Shown here one piece after another: positions 38,701-50,700 of a stretch of 64,000 bases of DNA; the first letter of the stretch is position 1, and each line of letters begins with the position of its first letter. The translations under genes were made by a program, and so were the position numbers. The notes under the pieces were generated by a model. That model ran no database searches and was not told where the DNA came from. It was given only the letters and a program-made list of their open reading frames with translations. The stretch comes from Nematostella vectensis. Taxonomy: Eukaryota; Cnidaria; Anthozoa; Actiniaria; Edwardsiidae. The stretch is taken from NCBI RefSeq assembly GCF_932526225.1, contig NC_064044.1, positions 15,625,453-15,689,452 of the forward strand. The letters run 5' to 3'.

Positions 38701-41700
38701 TGTCAGTCTTGACCAACAATAGCTAATCCAAGGTGTTGTGCAGGTAGAGGTACTTTCTCTGTACCGAGGGGAAGTTTCCCGGCAATCAAGCAGACGACAC
38801 CAAGTCTGCATCAAGGTAAGAAAACGTTTAAGGGAAGGAGGTTATGAAGGCGGGAGGATGTTTATGTGGGAAATCACCCATTCTATTAGCAAACTCTTTT
38901 AGAATATCCTACATACTGGTTGCCATGTCATTATATCCGTCCCTTGCCATATAGTTATATCAGTCCCTTGCCATATAGTTATATCTGTCCCTTGCCATAT
39001 CATTATATCCGCCCATTGCCATATCATTATATCGGTCCCTTGCCATATGGTTATATCCGCCCCTTGCCATATCGTTATATCCATCCCTTGCCATGTCATT
39101 ATATCGGTCCCTTGCCATATCATTATATCCGCCCCTTGCCATATCATTTATCCGCCCCTTGCCATATAGTTATATCCATCCCTTGCCATGTCATTATATC
39201 CCCCCCTTGCCATATCATTATATCCATCCCTTGCCATATCATTATATCCATCCCTTGCCATATCATTATATCCATCATTTGCCATGTCATTATATCGGTC
39301 CCTTGCCATATCATTATATCCATCCCTTGCCATGTCATTATATCGGTCCCTTGCCATGTCATTATATCTGTCCCTTGCCATGTCATTATATCCATCCCTT
39401 GCCATGTCATTATATCTGTCCCTTGCCATATCATTATATCGGTCCCTTGCCATATCATTATATCGTCCCTTGCCATATCATTATATCCGCCCCTTGCCAT
39501 ATAGTTATATCCGCCCCTTGCCATATCATTATATCCCCCCCTTGCCATATCATTATATCCATCCCTTGCCATATCATTATTTCCCCCCTTGCCATGTCAT
39601 TATATCCTCCCCTTGCCATATCATTATATCTGTCCCTTGCCATATCATTATATCTGTCCCTTGCCATATAGTTATATCTGTCTCTTGCCATGTCATTATA
39701 TCTGTCCCTTGCCATATCAGTATATCTGTCCCTTGCCATATCGTTATATCGGTCCCTTGCCATATCATTATATCCCCCCCTTGCCATGTCATTATATCCT
39801 CCCCTTGCCATATCATTATATCTGTCCCTTGCCATATCATTATATCAGTCCCTTGCCATATCATTATATCCGTCCCTTGCCATATCATTATATCGGTCCC
39901 TTGCCATGTCATTATATCCCCCCTTGCCATATCATTATATCCATCCCTTGCCATGTCATTATATCGGTCCCTTGCCATATCATCATATCTGTCCCTTGCC
40001 ATATCATTATATCCATCCCTTGCCATGTTATTATATCTGTCCCTTGCCATATCGTCATTTCTGTCCCTTGCCATATCATTATATACATCCCTTGCCATAT
40101 CATTATATCCCCCCCTTGCCATGTCATTATATCCATCCCTTGCCATATCATTATATCGGTCCCTTGCCATATCATTATATCCGTCCCTTGCCATATCGTT
40201 ATATCCGCCCCTTGCCATATTATTATATCCATCCCTTGCCATATCATTATATCCATCCCTTGCCATATCATTATATCCGCCCCTTGTCATATCGTTATAT
40301 CCGCCCCTTGCCATGTCATTATATCCGCCCCTTGCCATATCGTTATATCCGCCCCTTGCCATATCGTTATATCCATCCCTTGCCATGTCATTATATCCAT
40401 CCCTTGCCATATCATTATATCTGTCCCTCGCCATATTATTTTATCGGTCCCTTGCCATGTCATTATATCGGTCCCTTGCCATATCATTATATCCGCCCCT
40501 TGCCATATCATTATATCCGCCCCTTGCCATATAGTTATATCCGTCCCTTGCCATATAGTTATATCTGTCCCTTGCCATATCGTTATATCTGTCCCTTGCC
40601 ATGTCATTATATCGGTCCCTTGCCATATCGTTATATCCGCCCCTTGCCATGTCATTATATCGGTCCCTTGCCATATCGTTATATCAGTCCCTTGCCATAT
40701 CATTATATCGGTCCCTTGCCATATCGTTATAACATTTATAACGTAAGATCGTGCATTGTTCTACGGGCTTTGTCTAAAAACTTTTTTTTTTACTCCATTG
40801 CAGGCATACCATGGAACTCCATCCCATGCCGACTCGACTGAGCTGATGACGTCACGCCAGCTGCAAGGAGCATGTGCAATAGCCGTTGTGTTCACATCTG
40901 ATGACCTCGATTCATCCAATAGAATTCAAGTAAGTGCTGCATCTCTGCTTTTCAACCTCATTTACCTGGACAAAGTCAGATTGTGTACAAAATATTGTAT
41001 CAATTCAGATTTAAACCAACCTCATTAACCTGAGCAATGTGAGGGAATATAAGTAATAGCGTACCTGGCTAAATCTATATACTAGTTGACCGCGCGCGAG
41101 TGTTTACTTGTTTTTTCAGCTTTTTGGAAAATTGATTCGTTTTCTCGTAACAATTTGAAAAATCCATAATCTTATAACAAAAACTTTCTAATTCGGCACG
41201 AATGTTTATAGGAAAGTCGACTGGGGAAGCTACGATCTTTCGAAATACACGGGAGGAAAACAAATTTGGATTGAAATAGACATTATTTTCTTCTAGTTCA
41301 ATGATATTAAATAATGCAGCTGTGATCAATAGAGCTGTCATTCATCGTGCCCTTTGTCTTGTAGACCTTGGTTGCATTGTTTATCACGAAAATGCTTCCA
41401 CTATTTCTACACGTTGTGACCTTCTACTATAAGTGCATGTTATGACGTTTTTTCCAGGAATTACGCATGAGTATTAGCAGATTACTTCAGAGCAAACCGG
41501 TTTTACCTGCTATCCCAGTTTTACTCCTAATGGTAGAAAACACCGCTATAAAGAACATGATTAGCGACGGTGAGTTGGACTCTTTCTCCACATCGAATGC
41601 ATGTCAAACATGTATATTCCTTCGTTCAAATGTTCTTTGGGATACATGGACGAGCTCGAGATTATTCAAAATGTCTGAAAGGAGAAAGAATGAGGTAGGC

Positions 41701-44700
41701 GGTATCGGCGGGCCCACCTATGTACCTAAATCCTTATTATGAGAACCACTAAGATTCATGTGAGATTCTTGATAACCACTAAGATTCATGTGAGATTCTT
41801 GATAACCACTAAGATTCATGTGAGATTCTTGATAACCACTAAGATTCATGTGAGATTCTTGATAACCACTAAGATTCATGTGAGATTCTTGATAACCACT
41901 AAGATTCATGTGAGATTCTTGATAACCACTAAGATTCATGTGAGATTCTTGATAACCACTAAGATTCATGTGAGATTCTTGATAACCACTAAGATTCATG
42001 TGAGATTCTTGATAACCACTAAGATTCATGTGAGATTCTTGATAACCACTAAGATTCATGTGAGATTCTTGATAACCACTAAGATTCATGTGAGATTCTT
42101 GATAACCACTAAGATTCATGTGAGATTCTTGATAACCACTAAGATTCATGTGAGATTCTTGATAACCACTAAGATTCATGTGAGATTCTTGATAACCACT
42201 AAGATTCATGTGAGATTCTTGATAACCACTAAGATTCATGTGAGATTCTTGATAACCACTAAGATTCATGTGAGATTCTTGATAACCACTAAGATTCATG
42301 TGAGATTCTTGATAACCACTAAGATTCATGTGAGATTCTTGATAACCACTAAGATTCATGTGAGATTCTTGATAACCACTAAGATTCATGTGAGATTCTT
42401 GATAACCACTAAGATTCATGTGAGATTCTTGATAACCACTAAGATTCATGTGAGATTCTTGATAACCACTAAGATTCATGTGAGATTCTTGATAACCACT
42501 AAGATTCATGTGAGATTCTTGATAACCACTAAGATTCATGTGAGATTCTTGATAACCACTAAGATTCATGTGAGATTCTTGATAACCACTAAGATTCATG
42601 TGAGATTCTTGATAACCACTAAGATTCATGTGAGATTCTTGATAACCACTAAGATTCATGTGAGATTCTTGATAACCACTAAGATTCATGTGAGGTTCTT
42701 GATAACCACTAAGATTCATGTGAGATTCTTGATAACCACTAAGATTCATGTGAGATTCTTGATAACCACTAAGATTCATGTGAGATTCTTGATAACCACT
42801 AAGATTCATGTGAGATTCTTGATAACCACTAAGATTCATGTGAGATTCTTGATAACCACTAAGATTCATGTGAGATTCTTGATAACCACTAAGATTCATG
42901 TGAGATTCTTGATAACCACTAAGATTCATGTGAGATTCTTGATAACCACTAAGATTCATGTGAGATTCTTGATAACCACTAAGATTCATGTGAGATTCTT
43001 GATAACCACTAAGATTCATGTGAGATTCTTGATAACCACTAAGATTCATGTGAGATTCTTGATAACCACTAAGATTCATGTGAGATTCTTGATAACCACT
43101 AAGATTCATGTGAGATTCTTGATAACCACTAAGATTCATGTGAGATTCTTGATAACCACTAAGATTCATGTGAGATTCTTGATAACCACTAAGATTCATG
43201 TGAGATTCTTGATAACCACTAAGATTCATGTGAGATTCTTGATAACCACTAAGATTCATGTGAGATTCTTGATAACCACTAAGATTCATGTGAGGTTCTT
43301 GATAACCACTAAGATTCATGTGAGGTTCTTGATAACCACTAAGATTCATGTGAGATTCTTGATAACCATAAGATTCATGTGAGATTCTTGATAACCACTA
43401 AGATTAATGTGAGATTCTTGATAACCACTAAGATTCATGTGAGGTTCTTGATAACCACTAAGATTCATGTGAGATTCTTGATAACCACTAAGATTCATGT
43501 GAGGTTCTTGATAACCACTAAGATTCATGTGAGATTCTTGATAACCACTAAGATTCATGTGAGGTTCTTGATAACCACTAAGATTCATGTGAGATTCTTG
43601 ATAACCACTAAGATTCATGTGAGATTCTTGATAATCACTAAGATTCATGTGAGATTCTTGATAACCACTAAGATTCATGTGAGATTCTTGATAACCACTA
43701 AGATTCATGTGAGATTCTTGATAACCACTAAGATTCATGTGAGATTCTTGATAACCACTAAGATTCATGTGAGATTCTTGATAACCACTAAGATTCATGT
43801 GAGATTCTTGATAACCACTAAGATTCATGTGAGATTCTTGATAACCACTAAGATTCATGTGAGATTCTTGAAAACCACTAAGATTCATGTGAGATTCTTG
43901 ATAACCACTAAGATTCATGTGAGATTCTTGATAACCACTAAGATTCATGTGAGATTCTTGATAACCACTAAGATTCATGTGAGATTCTTGATAACCACTA
44001 AGATTCATGTGAGATTCTTGATAACCACTAAGATTCATGTGAGATTCTTGATAACCACTAAGATTCATGTGAGATTCTTGATAACCACTAAGATTCATGT
44101 GAGATTCTTGATAACCACTAAGATTCATGTGAGATTCTTGATAACCACTAAGATTCATGTGAGAATCTTGATAACCACTAAGATTCATGTGAGATTCTTG
44201 ATAACCACTAAGATTCATGTGAGATTCTTGATAACCACTAAGATTCATGTGAGGTTCTTGATAACCACTAAGATTCATGTGAGGTTCTTGATAACCACTA
44301 AGATTCATGTGAGATTCTTGATAACCACTAAGATTCATGTGAGGTTCTTGATAACCACTAAGATTCATGTGAGATTCTTGATAACCACTAAGATTCATGT
44401 GAGGTTCTTGATAACCACTAAGATTCATGTGAGATTCTTGATAACCACTAAGATTCATGTGAGGTTCTTGATAACCACTAAGATTCATGTGAGATTCTTG
44501 ATAACCACTAAGATTCATGTGAGGTTCTTGATAACCACTAAGATTCATGTGAGATTCTTGATAACCACTAAGATTCATGTGAGGTTCTTGATAACCACTA
44601 AGATTCATGTGAGGTTCTTGATAACCACTAAGATTCATGTGAGATTCTTGATAACCACTAAGATTCATGTGAGATTCTTGATAACCACTAAGATTCATGT

Positions 44701-47700
44701 GAGATTCTTGATAACCACTAAGATTCATGTGAGATTCTTGATAACCACTAAGATTCATGTGAGATTCTTGATAACCACTAAGATTCATGTGAGATTCTTG
44801 ATAACCACTAAGATTCATGTGAGATTCTTGATAACCACTAAGATTCATGTGAGGTTCTTGATAACCACTAAGATTCATGTGAGATTCTTGATAACCACTA
44901 AGATTCATGTGAGATTCTTGATAACCACTAAGATTCATGTGAGATTCTTGATAACCACTAAGATTCATGTGAGATTCTTGATAACCACTAAGATTCATGT
45001 GAGATTCTTGATAACCACTAAGATTCATGTGAGATTCTTGATAACCACTAAGATTCATGTGAGATTCTTGAGGTCGTCTTCCCGTCTCCTCTAATTACGG
45101 TTTGTTGAGTAAAACGTGGCCCACGAAAAACTCATGACATTACCCCTTTAAGCTATAGACATATGTTAGACTATCTAGGCCATCTTCCTTTTCTCCTCTA
45201 ATGGCTAGCAATCATCTTTTCTGTAATGTTGGGTTGCTGAGTAAAACATGGCCTACGGAAAACCCATGACATTGTACCTTTAAACGATAGATATATGTTA
45301 GACTATTTTCCACCCCCTACTAAGGCCATCAGCATTTTTTTGCAGATTCAATCTCAGCCATGCTCGGTAAAGATGAGTTGGTTGCGAGTGGCCTGGTGAC
45401 AAGGATCCGAATCCACAGGGTTCCCAGAGTGACAGACTTCCATAATATGGATCACGTGGTATGATATCACATGAAGCTTCCGGTGCAACGACGGATAGGT
45501 TATCCTTCTCAGAGATATACAATGATGACGAAAGGGGGTGGGGACGGGAAGGGTGACTCCAACGTATTTTTGGGGGTTTAAATTTTGATCCTCGCTATTT
45601 TATTTAGGTTATAAAGTCAAGGAATAAATAGTTGTCGGTTTTGGTGATACTAGGGGGTCTGGTAACTAGTTGAGTCTTCCACGTCCTGTTTTTTTCATAT
45701 ATATATTTACAAACAACCCGTACATAGAATAAAATAAATACTTAAGGAAATAATCGAGGAAACAGCATATACCCACAATATTTCGGCTTTTTTTTAGATA
45801 GTGAAACTTCCATTAGTGGTTTCCACTCCAGAAGGAAGACACGTCTGTTTGAGTTATTCGTCCGTTGTATAGAACGGCTATACAATGTTTGGTTTTATTA
45901 TGCCAGGATGTCTTGTAAGTTCTGTGTTTTGTTAGCTTCAGGGCGGATTATCCTGGCTGATTCAGCACTCGTTATCGTTATTCGACATCAAGCAAGATTC
46001 GCTGAAGAATTTCACGGAAGAGGGTATGTAGAAAAGGTCCAGGTTGTCTTAAGGTAGAATCTCAGCACTTTATTGTCTTCTTATGCGCCTTCCCAAATCT
46101 TTGATTACAAAAGATTAGGAAATCAAAAGGGCTGTTCTTTCTACGCAATTTTCATGGGACAGAAAGGAACTGTTACTGGACAAGTATTCGGGTTCGAGGG
46201 GGAAGGGGAAATGGGGGGGGATGGTAGGGGTTCAGTCGTGTGTTGGGGTGTGGGCGGGCTAGTACAGTGTGTTGCCCGCGTAGCTGGGCAACCATGGATA
46301 GATGTTTCGTCCTCATTAAGACTCGTCAGCATGACATAGCTGTTTAAATTTAGCCCAAGAATTGATTTATGTACTGTTTCAGAAAAAACAACACGCATCC
46401 CTGTATTGGGTTACAAGGAAAACTTAATGAAATTTATAACCATATTTGGTTATAAGGAAAATTTATGACTGCTTTTGTGTGTTCTCAGGTCTTCAAAAGT
46501 ATTTCTTCTCTTCTCTCTACGATGACATCGCTATGAGGAAAAAAGCAGGCCTTGGTGAACAGGTATTAGCCATAATGGGGCATGGAGGAGTGGCAAACCT
46601 CTACAAAGAAAACATCTACGAAGCCAAAAAGGGGGGGGGGGGGGGAACATAAAAAGAGTTATATCCCACTTTGTGTTTTTTATTTCTGTCTGCATTGCGG
46701 GGGAAAAAAAGATCGGTATCAAAAAACGTGCGAAAGGCAAGAAAACAGGCATCCATGAAAGCGTCCCGATATTTTAGGCGTCACGGTATTCTCTAAAAGC
46801 TATGTAAACTGACAAAAAAGTACAAACTTTTATGCAGATCTTTGTTGTAGGCTGTCGTTTACACCTATTTCACAAAAGGTTGTCAGTGCAAATGGCGAAT
46901 GGCAAATGGTAAATGACTTATGGGTACTAGTTATTTGTAAACTTAAAGGTGTTAAATAAAGTCCAGCAATGTCAGAGCCAAGCATTGGTGACCTTTAACG
47001 GATGTTTGTTTTGATTTATCGCCATTCTTCGAGACGCATGGTTACTTTCGGTCGTAGAACTGCCATATGCCAATCGCCATTTGCCATTTGCACTGACAAC
47101 CTTTATTGAAATGGGTGTATACTGTATAAATGTACATACTGTATATATGTATATAGGTGTATACTGTATATATGGACTAAAATTTAACTGCTCTCATCCA
47201 TAGTGCCCTGAGCCAGTGGTATCACTCTATAATGCTACTGTCAATCACCTGGCTGCTGTTGTCTCATCACCCGGACTAGGTCACGTGTCCTGGCCGGCTC
47301 CTGAATTCACTGCTGACCATTCTGCGGACTCACCCTCTCTCGAGTGGAACTCCCCATCTCATCTTGCCACACTCAGGGATTACGTCACAGACCTGATGCT
47401 ACCAGACCCACCCCCAGGGGCTGACGATGGTAAGAGCTGATTTGAGTAATGCTCCTTGTAAGAACCACATGACCTAAGTGCACGGTATGTCAAAAATGTC
47501 TTTGTTAATACTAGACATTTGATTGGCCAAGAATTGGCAGACTTTAAATATGATTTTGCTTACCTTTTTTTGAAATTTAAGTTTGTAATTTTATGTAATA
47601 TGGCTTATTAGATAAATCTGATGTGGGGAACATTGTTGAAAAAAACCTATTGTTCTCGCTTCTGATTGATTCACAAGAAACGATCCCCAAAAGTTCCCCA

Positions 47701-50700
47701 ACTGATCCCGGGACCGGAAACGATCCCCAGGAGTCCCCGAAATGAACCCCACGGAATTGCGGTAATGGACAAACAAAAGGAATGTGGAAGGATTGTCTTT
47801 CAGTTTTAAAAACATATGAAACATTTTAGCGTTATTTGTGTTACTACCAGGAAATTTACATTAGCTAAAACCATAGTATTAAGATTTTAATATACGACTG
47901 CGCGGGAAATACAGTGGTTGAGTCAGAAATTGGGGTTAAATAACAATTTCCGCGATAGTAATTTGAAGAACCAGGCGCGAATAAATCATTTATACACCAA
48001 GCCATTAAAGAAAGTCCCCACAGATAAGATATGCTGCTTTCCGTAGAAAGCGAAAGGTTATTTTTTTTGTATGTTTGTTTGTATTCGGTGAATGAAAGAC
48101 CTATCATGAGATCATGCAGGGGTGTACGGCCGACTAAATGAAGGAAATTCAAAACTCACATATTGCTTTCAACAAAAGCCACATCTGTTAATATTTTGCA
48201 ACGGTTGTAAAAGGGTTGTTCGAGTTTATTACTCAGTGTGCTTTTGTCATTCCATCTTCTCGGCCAAATGGGCTGCCTAAAATGTGTCGGTAAATATTCG
48301 CTCGTGTGAACATGGATTTCGCAGTGAAATACACGCTTGGTTGTCAAATGAATATATATTTTTAGGGGTGAAGTTTACCGCAAACGACTTTATAGTGTCA
48401 GAGTCATGTGTCGGAACTTCAAATGTTTAGAGTGGTGGAGAGGTCAAAAGTTTGGTTGTTCTGAGCAAGGCTGTGCTGTGTTTATGTTGTATTCCTTTCA
48501 GAAACAATTAAAAATTGTGTATTTGTTTTGGACTTTGTTTATGCGTTTACCGCCGTGGCAATGTAATGAATGTAAGTATTGTATTGGAATTTAATGAACG
48601 TTGTTTAGAAATTGAGTCGCTGTAAACCCTTAATTATGCTTTAAGAATTCTTCTGCTTCCCTTTGTCCATTACCGCAATTCTTTGGGGTTCATCCTGGGG
48701 ATCGTTTCGGGTCCCGGCATCAGTTGAGGAACGTTTGGGCATCGTTTCGAGTCCTGGGATCATTACCGCAAACGTATTTTTTTAAGATTCTTTACAAAAT
48801 CGATGGTGGAGGATAACCTTAAATGTGCCTTTTTTGGTCAGATATTGGTTATATACTAGGCCTATTGCGTGACTTACCACTAGGCCTATTGCGTGACTTA
48901 CCACTAGGCCTATTGCATGACTTACCACTAGGCCTATTGCATGACTTACCGCTAGGCCTATTGCATGACTTACCGCTAGGCCTATTGCGTGACTTACCAC
49001 TAGGCCTATTGCATGACTTACCACTAGGCCTATTGCGTGACTTACCGCTAGTCCTATTGCGTGACTTACCACTAGTCCTATTGCATGACTTACCACTAGG
49101 CCTATTGCATGACTTACCGCTAGGCCTATTGCGTGACTTACCACTAGGCCTATTGCGTGACTTACCGCTAGGCCTATTGCATGACTTACCACTAGGCCTA
49201 TTGCGTGACTTACCGCTAGTCCTATTGCGTGACTTACCACTAGTCCTATTGCATGACTTACCACTAGGCCTATTGCATGACTTACCGCTAGGCCTATTGC
49301 GTGACTTACCACTAGGCCTATTGCGTGACTTACCACTAGGCCTATTGCGTGACTTACCGCTAGGCCTATTGCGTGACTTACCACTAGGCCTATTGCGTGA
49401 CTTACCACTAGGCCTATTGCATGACTTACCACTAGGCCTATTGCGTGACTTACCACTAGGCCTTTTGCGTGACTTACCACTAGGCCTATTGCGTGACTGA
49501 GTAGTAGTAGTAGTAGGCAGTCTTCGGACAGTCAGTGTCCATGACATCAGCGCGATGAACGTTGGCATTTCTTTCCATGACTAAAAAGCCCGATGCGCGA
49601 AGCACATGTGCGACCACATGAACGACAAACGAGGACAGACGTCTGAGATGGGTTTGATCCAGTTCGAGTTTCGGATGCCTTTCTCCTCTGCCTTCTCTCT
49701 TCGGCCTCTCTTTTCAGCTCTAACTCCCCTGAGTTGAGTGCGGCAGCACATTCAGACCTCCATCTGCTGCGATCCTCGGCAAGCTTCTCCCAGTTGTCCA
49801 CGTCGAGGCCGATTGCGAGCATATCACGCTTGCATGAGTCCTTGAAGCGGAGCTTCGGGCGTCCTACAGGTCTTGATCCGTGTGCAAGTTCGCCGTAAAG
49901 AAGATCTTTGGGAATACGGCCATTTTCCATTCGACAAACGTGGCCTAGCCACCTCAACCTGCGTTGACGAAGTAGGGTAAAAAGCGTCGGTAAACCTGAT
50001 CTTTCGAGGACCTCGTTATTCGTAACTTTATCCGACCAATGGATACCGAGGATGCGGCGAAGACATCGCATATGGAAGGTATTTAATCGCTTCTCCTGCC
50101 GCGCGTAGGTGGTCCAAGATTCGCTTCCGTATAGGAGAGTATTCAAAATGCAGGCGCGATATACGGTGATCTTCGTCGAGATGGTAAGTTTCTTGTTCTC
50201 CCACACTCGAGAGGAAAGCTTTGTCATTGTTGTCACTGCTTTACCGATTCTTTTGCCGAGTTCGACATCGAGGCATCCGTTGGCGGAGGTGGTGGAGCCA
50301 AGGTAGGTAAACTGAGGAACAACATCTAGGGTGAAGTCGTTGATGGTAAAAGTAGGCGCAATTTCAGAGCCTAGGTGCATCACTTTCGTCTTCTTAAGGC
50401 TGATTGCAAGACTGAAGTCCGCACAAGCGTTCGAGAAACGGTCCAAAAGGGACTGTAGCTCACTCTCACTGTGTGCAACCAAAGCAGCATCGTCGTTGCG
50501 TGACTTACCACTAGGCCTATTGCGTGACTTACCACTAGGCCTATTGCGTGACTTACCACTATATTGATTGCGCCTTTGGATGGGTGGCTCTTACCAGGAA
50601 AAATACTCATCGCTAGTGTGTCTGTCTATTTTGCTTAAAAATGTGAAAGTGGTCCGTAAATAAGTACAATAACCTCATAGGCTGTATACTCTACGTAAAT

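Noticed and set aside
38899-40841. Long frames with repeated PLPYHYI-like or MARDRYND-like units
   Set aside because: Artefact of a 24 bp minisatellite within intron 27 of MCM3AP; frames shift where units have lost bases.
41718-45094. Frames of 543-571 codons with a perfect ten-residue repeat on both strands
   Set aside because: Artefact of the 30 bp array. Both strands are equally open and there is no signal peptide, domain or exon next to it that would support a silk- or collagen-like gene.
49547-50482. Active reverse transcriptase gene
   Set aside because: The fragment begins at the catalytic DD; the endonuclease, fingers and most of the palm are missing, and it is flanked by a target duplication at the truncation point.
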